A stretch of DNA of 64,000 nucleotides from assembly GCF_015624425.1 (NCBI RefSeq), contig NZ_CP049919.1:5022001-5086000 (forward strand), written 5' to 3'. Made by a program: the position numbers and the translations under genes. How positions within the stretch are numbered: the first letter of the stretch is position 1; each line of letters opens with the position of its first letter. The notes under the pieces were generated by a model that was not told the DNA's origin, ran no database searches, and saw only the letters and a program-made list of their open reading frames with translations. The stretch comes from Roseateles sp. DAIF2. Its GTDB lineage: Bacteria > Pseudomonadota > Gammaproteobacteria > Burkholderiales > Burkholderiaceae_C. Positions 25,411 through 34,091 of this stretch are shown here, one piece after another.

Positions 25411-25640
25411 ACCCCGCCCCGGCCGCCATCGCCAGGCCGCTGCCGCTCAACGAGGACTGCCCGCGCTGCGGCCAGCCCTTCCGCTGCGGCGTCAACGACG
25501 GCCATTGCGCCTGCTTCGGGCTGGAGATCGGCGAGGCGCTGCGCCAGCGTCTCGCCCGCGACTACACCAGCTGCCTCTGCGTGGCCTGCCTGCGCGAGCT
25601 GAAAGCGCAACAAGCACTGGAAAACCCTGAGATTCCGTGA
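25407..25640 (+). CDS. Small Cys-rich CWC-type protein
   Basis: The 77-residue product has four Cys pairs: CPRCGQPFRCG (about 19-29), CACFG, then CLCVACL near the C-terminus, matching small Cys-rich CWC proteins. These probably bind zinc; their role is unknown. Its ATG overlaps the matB stop by four bases (ATGA), so it is coupled to the malonate operon, and a terminator follows. Confidence 0.85.
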   Translation: MNPAPAAIARPLPLNEDCPRCGQPFRCGVNDGHCACFGLEIGEALRQRLARDYTSCLCVACLRELKAQQALENPEIP

Positions 25641-25734
25641 CGGATTGGCAGCCGCCTCACCAATTGTTTCCAGTTTGTTGCTGACACCCAACCGGCGGGC
25701 CCGAGCCCGCCGGACGGGCCCGGACAATGCGAAG

Positions 25735-25764
25735 CGCCTCTCCTGCGAGAGGCGTTTTCTTTTT
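25735..25764 (+). terminator. Intrinsic terminator of the malonate operon
   Basis: CGCCTCTC and GAGAGGCG form a perfect 8-bp stem around CTGC, followed by TTTTCTTTTT. A second GC-only hairpin (CCGGCGGGC / GCCCGCCGG, 25692-25713) lies upstream without T-run. Confidence 0.85.
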
Positions 25765-25820
25765 CCCCTCTCTCCAACAAAGCTGTTCATAAAACGAACG
25801 ACAGCAGGATGACCTCTCAT

Positions 25821-26309
25821 ATGAAGAAAATCATCGCCCTGGCCATCGTCGCCGCCCTGTCCACCGCCGCTCAAGCCGAGGGTTTCTACGTCGGTACCGA
25901 CGTGGGTCAGACCCGCTTCAAGGCCGAAGACACGACCTTCAAGAGCAACGGCGTGAATCTGTACGGCGGCTACCTGCTGAACGACAACGTGTCGTTCGAA
26001 GCCGGCTGGCGCAGCCTGGGCAGCGACACCCAGTTCGGCGACAAGCTGAAGGGTTCGGCCCTGCAAGCCTCGGTGCTGCTGAGCGCCCCCCTGAGCAACA
26101 GCTTCAGCCTGTTCGGCCGCCTTGGCGTGAGCCGCGTCGAATCCAAGGTGACCGGCCCCGGCCTGAACGAGAAGGACAGCGAGACCAAGGGCCTGGTGGG
26201 CTTCGGTGCCCGCTACGCCATCAACAAGCAGATCGGCCTGCGCGCCGAGTTCCAGAAGCCTCATCCCGATGTCAAGCTGATCTCGGTCGGCGTCGACTAC
26301 CGCTTCTAA
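25821..26309 (+). CDS. Outer-membrane beta-barrel protein (OmpA-like barrel family)
   Basis: The 162-residue precursor has a short signal peptide (MKKIIALAIVAALSTAAQA) and then about 143 residues of alternating beta-strand pattern starting GFYVGTDVGQTRFK and ending with the C-terminal aromatic VGVDYRF, the signal for outer-membrane insertion. The size fits an 8-strand barrel. No periplasmic peptidoglycan domain follows. GC content is lower than in its neighbours, as is common for highly expressed porin-like genes. Start at ATG 25821 puts the basic n-region first; 25809 is an alternative. It is flanked by terminators, so monocistronic. Confidence 0.88.
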   Translation: MKKIIALAIVAALSTAAQAEGFYVGTDVGQTRFKAEDTTFKSNGVNLYGGYLLNDNVSFEAGWRSLGSDTQFGDKLKGSALQASVLLSAPLSNSFSLFGRLGVSRVESKVTGPGLNEKDSETKGLVGFGARYAINKQIGLRAEFQKPHPDVKLISVGVDYRF

Positions 26310-26344
26310 GCCGTAGACAGAAAAAAAACAGCGCCACGCGCCAG

Positions 26345-26371
26345 ACCGGGCCTCAGGGCCCGGTTTTTTTT
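26345..26371 (+). terminator. Intrinsic terminator after the beta-barrel gene
   Basis: ACCGGGCC and GGCCCGGT pair around TCAG and run into eight Ts, 35 bases after the stop codon. Confidence 0.9.
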
Positions 26372-26413
26372 CGCCTCCGCCAGCCGCCCGGCGGCGCCGG
26401 GGCTGCGGGCACA

Positions 26414-29077
26414 ATGCGGTGCAGCATGGGCCAAGCTTCCTTCGACGATCCGCATCGCCACGACGACAACGCCACGCCACGCGGCCGCCTGCACCGCCTG
26501 GTGGCCCTGCCGGCGCGCCGCCGCCAGCTGGAGCGGCTGATGCGCGCCGGGCCCTATGTCGCGCTGGGCCTGGCGCTGCTGATGATGTGGAGCGTGGTCG
26601 TCTGGTTCTCGGTGGTCTATCCGCAGCAGCTGACGGCCGACTACAAGCGCGAGCTCAGCGCCTCGACGCGCGCGGCCGCCACCCAGCTCGACGCGGTGCT
26701 GGGCGATGCGGAGAGCAGCCTGCGCACCGTCGACCTGTGGCTGCTGACCCGCGGCCAGCGCGAGCCGCTGAACGACGCCTCCCTGGTGCAGCTGGCCGAG
26801 ACCCTGCGCGACACCTCGCGTGAGCTGGTCGACGTGCTGCTGGGCACGCGCGATGGCCGCTTCTACCGCCTGCCCTCGCGCCAGGCCGGTCCGCCCTTCG
26901 CCACCCTGCCCGAGGCGGATTTCGTCGGCCTGCTGAGCTCACCCGACAACGAGGGCCTGATGCTGGGCCGACCGCTGCGCCTGCGCGCCGATGGCCCGAC
27001 CTACCTGCCACTGGCGATGCGCATGAGCGCGCCCAGCGGCGAGCTGAGCCTGCTGCTGGCGGTGATCGACACCCGCAAGCTGGCCCGGCTGCTGCAGCCC
27101 TATGCGCGCGGCACCGAGGGCTCGGTCGCGGTGCTGCGCGGCGATGGCCTGGGGCTTTTGCGCCATCCGGAGCTGCCCGGTTTCGTCGGCCGCAATCTGT
27201 TCGAGGGCCTGAAGGCCGACCACGCGATGCTGCGCCAGAGCAGCGGCGATTTCCGCAGCAGCGGCGCGAGCACCGACGGCCTGGCGCGCCTGGCCAGCTT
27301 CGAGACCCTGCAGGACTCCCAGGTCAAGCTGGTCGTTGCGCAGGGCATCGGTGCGACCCTGGGCGACCATGCGCAGCAGAGCCAGCTGGTGCTGATGCTG
27401 TCCAGCGGCATCACCGCGGTGGCCCTGCTGATCACCTGGGTGATGAGCCGATTGCAGCGCCTGGCGCGCGAGCGCGACGCGGCGCTGGCCGCCACCAGCG
27501 AGGCCTCGCCGCTGGGCATCTTCCGCTGCGATGCACAGGGCCAGCTCAGCTATGCCAACGACACCTATCTGCGCATGCATGGCCTGCAGCAGCTGGGGCC
27601 CTGGAGCTGGTTGGCGCTGCTGCCGCCCGAGCAGCGCGCACCGGCGCGCGAGCAATGGCGCGAGCAGGTGCGGCGCGGCCAGTCCCTCAACATCACCCGC
27701 CGCGTCACCCTGCAGGACGGCCAGCGCCGCATCTTCGCGGTGCGCACCGCGCCGCAGCGGCTGCAGGGCCGCATCGTCGGCTCGGTCGGCACGGTCGAGG
27801 ACGTCACCGAGCGCCTGGCCCAACAGGAGGCGCAGCGCACCCTGCATGCCATCTTCGACCAGACGCCCGACTACATCTGCCAGTTCGACCCCGAGGGCCG
27901 GCTGATCTACCTGAACCCGGCCGGCCGCCAGCGCCTGGGCCTGGCGGCGGACGCTTCGCTGGAGGGCTGGACCTACCGCCCCTTCCTGCCCGCGCCGAGC
28001 GAGGGCTTTCTGGACGCGCTGCCGCAGCAGGCGCTGGACGAGGGTCACTGGGTCGGCCGCACCGAGCTGCAGGACCCGCAGGGCCGGCCGGTGCCGGTCT
28101 CCAACACCGTGCTGGTGCACCGCGGCCGGCAGGGCGAGATCGAGACCGTCTCGCTGCTGCTGCGCGACGTCTCCCAGCAGGAACAAGCGCAGCATGAGCG
28201 CGAGCGCAGCGAGGCGATGCTGAAGGCGGTGGCCGAGCAGGCGCCGATCATGATCGCGGTGCTGGACGAGCAGCAGCGCGGTCTGTTCTTCAACCATGCC
28301 TACGAACAGTTCTTCAATGTGCGGCGCGAGGACTGGATCGGTCGCCTGGCCCAGGACATGCTCGACGCCCAGGACTATGCGCAGAACCGGCCGCTGTTCG
28401 AGGCCGCCCTGGCGGGCAAAAGCGTCAGCCAGGAGTTCAGCTACGAGGCGCCCAGCTTCACGGTGCTGGAGACCCGCTATGCGCCGCTGCGCCTGGAGGA
28501 CGGCCGCATCGGCGGCGCGGTCTGGACCGGCCGCGACGTCACGCGCGAGAAGCAGGAGCAGGCCCGCCTGCTGGACGCCTCGCAGACCGATCCGCTGACC
28601 CAGCTGCTGAACCGCGCCGGCTTCGATCAGCGCGCCGACGAGCAGATGGCGCTAGCGCGCCAGCACAACCAGCTGCTGGCCCTGCTCTACCTGGACCTGG
28701 ACCGCTTCAAGCCGGTCAACGACCAGTACGGCCATCCGGTCGGCGACGCGCTGCTGCGTGCGGTGGCCGGCCGGCTGCGCCACACGCTGCGGCCGCAGGA
28801 CCTGGTGGCGCGCCTGGGCGGCGACGAGTTCGCGGTGCTGCTGCCGCAGGTACAGGCGGCGGAGGCCGCCGAGGCGGTGGCGGCCAAGCTGGTGCGCGCG
28901 CTGGCCCAGCCCTTCATGATCGACACGCACGAGATCACGGTCGGCGTCAGCGTCGGCTACTGCGTCGCGCGCGGCGGCTCGGGCGACCTGGAGACCATGG
29001 TCGCGCAGGCCGACGAGCGGCTCTACGAGGCCAAGCGCGCCGGCCGCGGCGTCTACCGCGGCGGTTTCTGCGGCTGA
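26414..29077 (+). CDS. Membrane diguanylate cyclase with Cache-like sensor and three PAS domains
   Basis: The 887-residue protein has TM1 (about 45-68), an extracellular Cache/dCache-like sensor (about 70-325), TM2 (about 328-348), three PAS domains (about 360-470, 475-600, 605-715) and a GGDEF domain with intact GGDEF active site (about 802). An RxxD inhibitory site (RPQD) lies five residues before it, so product inhibition by c-di-GMP is expected. There is no EAL domain. It should make c-di-GMP in response to an external ligand and PAS signals. ATG 26426 is an alternative start. Confidence 0.93.
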   Translation: MRCSMGQASFDDPHRHDDNATPRGRLHRLVALPARRRQLERLMRAGPYVALGLALLMMWSVVVWFSVVYPQQLTADYKRELSASTRAAATQLDAVLGDAESSLRTVDLWLLTRGQREPLNDASLVQLAETLRDTSRELVDVLLGTRDGRFYRLPSRQAGPPFATLPEADFVGLLSSPDNEGLMLGRPLRLRADGPTYLPLAMRMSAPSGELSLLLAVIDTRKLARLLQPYARGTEGSVAVLRGDGLGLLRHPELPGFVGRNLFEGLKADHAMLRQSSGDFRSSGASTDGLARLASFETLQDSQVKLVVAQGIGATLGDHAQQSQLVLMLSSGITAVALLITWVMSRLQRLARERDAALAATSEASPLGIFRCDAQGQLSYANDTYLRMHGLQQLGPWSWLALLPPEQRAPAREQWREQVRRGQSLNITRRVTLQDGQRRIFAVRTAPQRLQGRIVGSVGTVEDVTERLAQQEAQRTLHAIFDQTPDYICQFDPEGRLIYLNPAGRQRLGLAADASLEGWTYRPFLPAPSEGFLDALPQQALDEGHWVGRTELQDPQGRPVPVSNTVLVHRGRQGEIETVSLLLRDVSQQEQAQHERERSEAMLKAVAEQAPIMIAVLDEQQRGLFFNHAYEQFFNVRREDWIGRLAQDMLDAQDYAQNRPLFEAALAGKSVSQEFSYEAPSFTVLETRYAPLRLEDGRIGGAVWTGRDVTREKQEQARLLDASQTDPLTQLLNRAGFDQRADEQMALARQHNQLLALLYLDLDRFKPVNDQYGHPVGDALLRAVAGRLRHTLRPQDLVARLGGDEFAVLLPQVQAAEAAEAVAAKLVRALAQPFMIDTHEITVGVSVGYCVARGGSGDLETMVAQADERLYEAKRAGRGVYRGGFCG

Positions 29078-29156
29078 GCTGGCGTCGCGGCGGCGGCGGG
29101 CCTAAGCTGTAGCCAGCCAGCCGGCCCGGCCGGCCTATCCAGCGAAAGGGCACCCG

Positions 29157-29546
29157 ATGCTGTCCGACACCACCTCCGTCACGACCATGCTGCCGGTCAT
29201 CGACCTGGCCCGCGCGCGCGCCTTCTACGAGGGCCGCCTGGGCCTCACACCCGGCGGCCTGAAGCCGGACGGCAAGTTCGTCTACCTGGTCGGCGGCAGC
29301 ACCCTGGCGCTGTTCCCCAAGCCCGAGGGCACCAAGGCCGACCACACCGCGATCAGCTTCCGGGTCGACGACATCGAGGCCAGCATCGCGGCGCTCAAGC
29401 GCGCCGGCGTGGTCTTCGAGGACTACGACTTCCCGGGCCTGAAGACCGTCAACCATGTCTGCGTGCTGGGCGCTGAAAAGGCCGCCTGGTTCAAGGACAC
29501 CGAGGGCAACTACCTCTGCCTGCACGAGGATCTGCCGGCCGGCTGA
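29157..29546 (+). CDS. VOC (glyoxalase/bleomycin-resistance) family protein
   Basis: The 129-residue protein has the paired beta-alpha-beta-beta-beta fold of the VOC superfamily: VTTMLPVIDLARARAFYEGRLGL at the start, HTAISFRVDDIEASIAAL in the middle and AAWFKDTEGNYLCLHED at the end. His 64-like and Glu residues suit a metal site. Members range from dioxygenases to resistance proteins, and the substrate is not predictable. It stands alone after the cyclase gene. Confidence 0.9.
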   Translation: MLSDTTSVTTMLPVIDLARARAFYEGRLGLTPGGLKPDGKFVYLVGGSTLALFPKPEGTKADHTAISFRVDDIEASIAALKRAGVVFEDYDFPGLKTVNHVCVLGAEKAAWFKDTEGNYLCLHEDLPAG

Positions 29547-29683
29547 ACGGCCGCGGCGGGTGCGCTGCCGCCGTGCGCGACGCTGAGCGCCGCTTCTGCT
29601 CCAGCTGTGCGTTAACGCACTGACGCGTGCCGGGGGCGCCGGCACCATGCCGGCTCTTGCAACTCCACCCCGAGCACGAGCCC

Positions 29684-30094
29684 ATGGCCATCACGCACCA
29701 AGACGCCCTCGCCAAACTGATCCTGCGCCTGAGCCTGGGCCTGCTGACCCTGCTGCATGGCATCGGCAAGCTGGTCGGCGGCCCCGGCTTCATCCTCGGC
29801 CTGATGTCCAAGCATGGGCTGCCCGAGGCCCTGGGCTATCTCGTCTATGTCGGCGAGGTGCTGGCGCCGCTCTTGCTGATCGCCGGCCTGTGGACCCGCG
29901 CCGCGGCGCTGGTGATCGCGGTCAATATGCTGGTCGCGATCGCGCTGGTGCATGCGGGCCAGCTGTTCGAGCTGAGCAAGAGCGGCGGCTGGGCGCTGGA
30001 GCTGCAGGGCTTCTTCCTGTTCACCGCGCTCGCCTTGATGTTCAGCGGCGCCGGGCGCTACAGCCTGGGCGGCAGCGCGGGCCGCTGGAACTAG
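29684..30094 (+). CDS. DoxX-family membrane protein
   Basis: The 136-residue protein has four hydrophobic segments and the DoxX pattern LILRLSLGLLTLLHGIGKL near the N-terminus and YVGEVLAPLLLIAGL in the second segment. DoxX proteins are small inner-membrane proteins linked to redox metabolism and thiosulfate handling in some species. I chose ATG 29684 over the longer frame because the upstream residues lack membrane character. The gene ends four bases into the convergent exonuclease gene. Confidence 0.88.
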   Translation: MAITHQDALAKLILRLSLGLLTLLHGIGKLVGGPGFILGLMSKHGLPEALGYLVYVGEVLAPLLLIAGLWTRAAALVIAVNMLVAIALVHAGQLFELSKSGGWALELQGFFLFTALALMFSGAGRYSLGGSAGRWN

Positions 30095-30594
30095 GCGACC
30101 GTCGCCTCGCGCTTGATGCGCAGCAGCGCCAGCTGCAGCACCCGCGCGTCGGTGCTGGCGCGGTGGCGTGCCAGGTCTTGCTCGCGACGCACCGCCAGGG
30201 TCACCTCGCGCCAGCGCTGCGCCTCGGCCTCCGAGAGCAGGATGCGCAGATCCTGCAGCCGGAAGGCCGGCAGCAGCGCCGCCGCGTCGAACAGGCGCGC
30301 CAGCCAGCTGTAGTCATGGGCCCAACCGTCGCAGTAGACGGTCTGGCCGGCCAGGCGCCGGTTCAGCTCCGCCGCCACCCAGGCGGGCGGCTTGCCGCTG
30401 CGCTGCAGCGCCTCGCGGCTGATGCCATGCAGGGCCTCGGCCGCCTCGTCCCAATGCTGCCAGTCCGGCGGCGGCTTGATCAGGCTGCAGAAGGGCTCGC
30501 CATTCGGCGCCACGAAGCCGACCTCGATCGGGTAGCTGCCGCGCCCGAAGCCCGAGGCTTCGAGGTCCAGAACGGCAGGCGCTTCCATCGGCAT
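30091..30594 (-). CDS. DEDDh-type 3'-5' exonuclease (DnaQ-like)
   Basis: The 167-residue protein shows ExoI VLDLEASGFG (Asp and Glu), ExoII around YCDGWAHDYSWL (Asp) and ExoIII HRASTDA (His and Asp five apart), the DEDDh signature for two-metal hydrolysis of DNA or RNA 3' ends. ATG 30594 or 30588 starts a canonical N-terminus; longer forms are shadow of the psd gene. Its specific nucleic-acid target is not known. It lies 19 bases downstream of psd on the same strand. Confidence 0.87.
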   Translation of the reverse strand: MPMEAPAVLDLEASGFGRGSYPIEVGFVAPNGEPFCSLIKPPPDWQHWDEAAEALHGISREALQRSGKPPAWVAAELNRRLAGQTVYCDGWAHDYSWLARLFDAAALLPAFRLQDLRILLSEAEAQRWREVTLAVRREQDLARHRASTDARVLQLALLRIKREATVA

Positions 30595-30613
30595 GGTGAA
30601 ACCGAGTGTAAGG

Positions 30614-31477
30614 CTATGCCCTGGCCAGCACTTCCCCCATCCTGATGTGCTGCCCGCTGGCCACCGCCAGCGCGAAGCCCGGCGGCAGGAACACGATGAT
30701 GGTCGATCCCTGCTGGAACCAGCCCAGCTCCTGGCCCTTCTGCGCGCTCGCATCGACCGGCAGCTCATGCGGGCCCGGGTAGTCGACATGCAGCAGCAGG
30801 TCCAGGCAATGCAGGCGCAGGCTGGCGACCAGGATCGCGGCCACCGCCACCAGCGCGATCGGCCGGCCGTCCTCGGCCAGCCGCGCATGGATCGCGGCGC
30901 GCTCGTTGCGGCAGAACAGGCGCTCGACCCGCTTCAGCGCGATCGGGTTGACGTTCCAGGTGTCGCCGGCGATATGGGTCACATGCTCGATCGTCAGATC
31001 GGCCGGCGCATGGAAGCGGTGGTACATCGCCGAGGTCAGGCGCAGGGTGACGAACTGCCCGCCCAGGAAGGGTGCGGCGCGCGCCGCATCGCCGAACAGC
31101 TCGCCGACCGAGTATGGAAAGCCCTTGGCCTGGAACACCTGGCCGCGCTCCACCGCGCCGCAGGCGCCCACGATCGCGTCGCAGGGGCTCAGCAGCGCGC
31201 CGGGCTCGCTCGCCAGCGGCCGCGCGCCCTCCTTCAGCTCGCGGGTGAAGCAGTCCTGCAGGCTGCTGAAGCGCTGCCGCTTGGCCTCGCCCAGGTCCAG
31301 CCGCGTGAACAGGCGCCAGACCGCGATCGAGAAGCGCGCCAGCAGCGGGCTCTCGATGCGGCTGTACCAGCCGACCAGGCGGGTCAGCGCCAGCCGCGGG
31401 ATGCGGTTGGTCAGCAGGAAGTTCAGATCCTCCTGCTGCAGCAGGCGATCGCGCATCAGCATCGCGGCACGCTTCAT
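30614..31477 (-). CDS. psd: Phosphatidylserine decarboxylase proenzyme
   Basis: The 287-residue protein has the PSD motifs: SPCDAIVG (Asp of the autocleavage triad), MYHRFHAPAD (His) and the C-terminal QQGSTIIVF, where the Ser of GST becomes the pyruvoyl group after self-cleavage (about residue 257). It makes phosphatidylethanolamine from phosphatidylserine at the membrane. The conserved LGST is QGST here. It is divergent from the aminotransferase gene with only 58 bases between starts, including TTGTCA, a weak -35. Confidence 0.93.
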   Translation of the reverse strand: MKRAAMLMRDRLLQQEDLNFLLTNRIPRLALTRLVGWYSRIESPLLARFSIAVWRLFTRLDLGEAKRQRFSSLQDCFTRELKEGARPLASEPGALLSPCDAIVGACGAVERGQVFQAKGFPYSVGELFGDAARAAPFLGGQFVTLRLTSAMYHRFHAPADLTIEHVTHIAGDTWNVNPIALKRVERLFCRNERAAIHARLAEDGRPIALVAVAAILVASLRLHCLDLLLHVDYPGPHELPVDASAQKGQELGWFQQGSTIIVFLPPGFALAVASGQHIRMGEVLARA

Positions 31478-31535
31478 CGGATTGTCAACAGAAGTGGTTA
31501 CAGATACGAGTCTGCTTTTTTTATGTGACCGCCAT

Positions 31536-33206
31536 ATGGACGAGACCCTGCCCCCCGCCCTCCTGTCCTTTTATGCCATCGCCGCCGTGGCCCTGGCCGG
31601 CCTGCTGCCCAAGGCCAAGCGCCGGTTCGAGCTGTCGCGCGCCAAGCACCGCTCGCTGGCCGGCCATTCGCGCATCGCCAAGCGCATCGCCGCCCTGGTG
31701 CCGGGCTATGCCTACGACGAGGCGCGCTTCTTCGCCGCCGACGTGGCGCCGGACGAGGTGGCGCAGCGCCGCCGCCAGGGCTTCCACGCGCTGGCGCGGG
31801 CGCTGGCCGAGGCGCATCCGCGCTCGATCGCCGCCACCGACGCGGCGCGCGCCGGCATCTCCGACCTGCAGTTCACCGGCGCCTACCGCGTGCCCTTCCA
31901 GTTCAGCCCCTATCTGCGTCAGCACCTGAAGCTGGGCAGCTTCGTCGCCGCCACCGACGGCCCCTGGATCGTCGACCTGGACGGCCAGCGCTGGCTGGAC
32001 CTGGCGGGCAGCTACGGCGTCAACCTGTTCGGCCATGAGTTCTACAAGGCCTGCATGGCCGAGGGCAGCGCGCGCGTCGCGGGCCTGGGCCCGCTGCTGG
32101 GCGCCTATCACCCGCTGGTGGCCGAGAACGTGGCGCGGCTGCGCCGGATCTCGGGGCTGGACGAGGTGAGCTTTCACATGTCCGGCACCGAGGCGGTGAT
32201 GCAGGCGGTGCGCCTGGCCCGCTATCACACCGGGCGCAGCCATCTGGTGCGCTTTTGCGGCGCCTATCACGGCTGGTGGGAGGATGTGCAGCCCGGCCCC
32301 GGCAACCCGCAGCCGCCGCGCGACACCTACACCCTGAAGGACATGGACGCGAAGAGCCTGCAGGTGCTGCGCACCCGCAAGGACATCGCCTGCGTGCTGG
32401 TCAATCCGCTGCAGGCACTGCATCCCAACAGCGGCGCGCCGGGCGATTCCTCGCTGGTCGACAGCTCGCGCCGCGCCGGCGGCACCGAGCGCGCGGCCTA
32501 TGCGGCCTGGCTGCGCGAGCTGCGCCAGGTCTGCACCGAGCGCGGCATCCCGCTGATCTTCGACGAGGTGTTCGTCGGCTTCCGCCTCGCGCCGGGCGGC
32601 GCCCAGCAGTACTACGGCGTGCAAGCCGACCTGGTCACCTATGGCAAGACCCTGGGCGGCGGCCTGCCGGTCGGCGTGCTGTGCGGCAAGGCAGCGCTGA
32701 TGAAACGCTTCCGCGAGGACCGCCCCGCCGACCTGTGCTTCGCGCGCGGCACCTTCAACAGCCATCCCCATGTGATGGGGGCGATGGCCGCCTTCCTGGA
32801 CCGCCTCGACAGCCCCGCGGTGCAAGCGCTCTACGAAGGCCTGGACGAGCGCCAGGACGCGCGCGCCGCCCGGCTCAACGCCGCATTGGCCGAGGCCGGC
32901 GTGCCGGTGCGGGTGGCCAACCTCTCGTCGATCTGGACCGTCACCTACACCGAACCCTCGCGCTACAACTGGATGCTGCAGTTCTACCTGCGCCGCCAGG
33001 GCCTGTGGCTGTCCTGGGTCGGCACCGGCCGCTTCATCTTCAGCCTCGACTACGACGAGGCCCTGTTCGACCAGGTGCTCACCCGCTTCGTCGCCGCCGC
33101 CCGCGCGATGGCGGCGGACGGCTGGTGGTGGCGCCGCGAGGGCTTGAGCAACAAGGGCATCAAGCGGCAGTTGCTGAGGGAGATGTTGGCGGAGCGGCTG
33201 GGTTGA
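31536..33206 (+). CDS. Class III aminotransferase with N-terminal membrane anchor
   Basis: The 556-residue protein is about 130 residues longer than glutamate-1-semialdehyde aminomutase. It begins with a hydrophobic segment (about 5-22) and a basic stretch, then the PLP fold: SGTEAVMQAVRLAR, CGAYHGWWEDV, IFDEVFVGFR and the PLP-binding Lys in YGKTLGGGLPVG (about 369). This resembles GSA-type and polyketide-associated aminotransferases that use an amino group transfer without a free keto acid. Substrate unknown. The divergent psd gene hints at a lipid-linked amine substrate, which is speculation. ATG 31536 was chosen; upstream frame overlaps psd antisense. Confidence 0.88.
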   Translation: MDETLPPALLSFYAIAAVALAGLLPKAKRRFELSRAKHRSLAGHSRIAKRIAALVPGYAYDEARFFAADVAPDEVAQRRRQGFHALARALAEAHPRSIAATDAARAGISDLQFTGAYRVPFQFSPYLRQHLKLGSFVAATDGPWIVDLDGQRWLDLAGSYGVNLFGHEFYKACMAEGSARVAGLGPLLGAYHPLVAENVARLRRISGLDEVSFHMSGTEAVMQAVRLARYHTGRSHLVRFCGAYHGWWEDVQPGPGNPQPPRDTYTLKDMDAKSLQVLRTRKDIACVLVNPLQALHPNSGAPGDSSLVDSSRRAGGTERAAYAAWLRELRQVCTERGIPLIFDEVFVGFRLAPGGAQQYYGVQADLVTYGKTLGGGLPVGVLCGKAALMKRFREDRPADLCFARGTFNSHPHVMGAMAAFLDRLDSPAVQALYEGLDERQDARAARLNAALAEAGVPVRVANLSSIWTVTYTEPSRYNWMLQFYLRRQGLWLSWVGTGRFIFSLDYDEALFDQVLTRFVAAARAMAADGWWWRREGLSNKGIKRQLLREMLAERLG

Positions 33207-33365
33207 AGCGCCGGCCGAGGGGGTCATTCGCACCGCATCGCCGAGGGCGCCGGCTTGACGCCCTTGTGCTCAGGGGTGAGGGGCTGCGTGCATGATCCCT
33301 GGGCGGCTCAGAAGGAAGAAGACCGTCGGCGGGACGAGATGGGTTCGGCGCGGGCGGGGTGCGGC

Positions 33366-33683
33366 TCATGGCGACGCTATGCGTCGGATGAGCTGCAGGT
33401 TTTCTTCGGACAGGCCGGCAAGTTCCACCTCCGAGATGCGCCCCTCGCGGAGCAGCCGGCCAAAGACGACGTGAAGCTGCGAGTATCGGTAGTCGTACTT
33501 GCTGTCGATCTCACGCCGCGCCTTGGACAGGTACTCTTCCGTGGACCACATATGCCCCGGCTCGGTCGCGTTTGCCGCCATTGCCTTAAAGTGCAGCAGG
33601 ACTTCGGCGAGTTCGCACTGAAGTGCGGCATCAAAGACGCGACGGGCGATCTTTTTCTCCGAAGAGCTCCATTCACTCGTCAT
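33366..33683 (-). CDS. Cassette 7: fluorescence-recovery-protein-like (FRP-like)
   Basis: The 105-residue helical protein matches cyanobacterial fluorescence recovery protein along its length: an opening SEWSSSEKKIARRVFDAAL, then MWSTEEYLSKARREID (about 45-60), KYDYRYSQLHVVFGRLLREG (about 62-81) and LAGLSEENLQLI. FRP dimers detach orange carotenoid protein from phycobilisomes; Trp46 and Arg56 align with its key Trp50 and Arg60, while His53/Asp54 are Glu/Glu. FRP-like proteins exist in non-photosynthetic bacteria with other, mostly unknown roles. ATG 33683 has AGGAGA upstream and sits 17 bases after the attC core. Family call by recall, not by search. Confidence 0.75.
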   Translation of the reverse strand: MTSEWSSSEKKIARRVFDAALQCELAEVLLHFKAMAANATEPGHMWSTEEYLSKARREIDSKYDYRYSQLHVVFGRLLREGRISEVELAGLSEENLQLIRRIASP

Positions 33684-33700
33684 GCCGATCTCCTGGCGCG

Positions 33701-33770
33701 ACCCAACGTTGGCGTTCAGCCGACCGGGCCAGCGCAGCTGGCCAGGGTCGGCTGCAACGACGGGTTGGGC
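33701..33770 (-). other. attC6 (70 bp)
   Basis: Core-like ends ACCCAAC (33701-33707) and GTTGGGC (33764-33770) bound an imperfect dyad with arms TTCAGCCGACC and GGTCGGCTGCAA and inner GGGCCAGC / GCTGGCC. Separates cassettes 6 and 7. Confidence 0.85.
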
Positions 33771-33773
33771 ATT

Positions 33774-34091
33774 TCATACCGCGCGGCAGAGCATTAGCGT
33801 CCACCAATAGGCCACGAAACCACCGGCGCATGTGGCAAGAGTGGCAACAATGAAGTTACCCCAAGCCTGACTCGATCTCTTTTGAATTGCATTGGCGAAG
33901 ATCAGGCAAGTTGCGATGAATGCAATTCCGAGGCCCGCCAGGCTAATTGCCAAGCCAGATTGGCTGCAAGGTGCATAGGCGGTAGTTGTTGTGATGCCAG
34001 CGCCGACTACCAGCGCAGCTGCCCAATAGAGGCGCGGAATGAGCGCTCGCAAAGTTTGGTCCGCCGCAGATTTCAACTTTGAGCTGCCCAA
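33774..34091 (-). CDS. Cassette 6: small three-TM membrane protein
   Basis: The frame gives 105 residues with three hydrophobic segments (about 20-40, 46-68, 78-100) and a basic N-terminus. No family is recognised. The first codon is TTG lying in the attC5 core (GTTGGGC on the minus strand); no ATG exists before the membrane segments, so the true start may be this TTG or a later TTG/ATT codon. TGA lies three bases from the attC6 core, typical of a cassette gene. Confidence 0.65.
   Translation of the reverse strand: MGSSKLKSAADQTLRALIPRLYWAAALVVGAGITTTTAYAPCSQSGLAISLAGLGIAFIATCLIFANAIQKRSSQAWGNFIVATLATCAGGFVAYWWTLMLCRAV

Noticed and set aside
33343..33349. GTTCGGC as a possible attC core after the FRP-like gene
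   Set aside because: There is no matching RYYYAAC partner or dyad at the right distance to the left.
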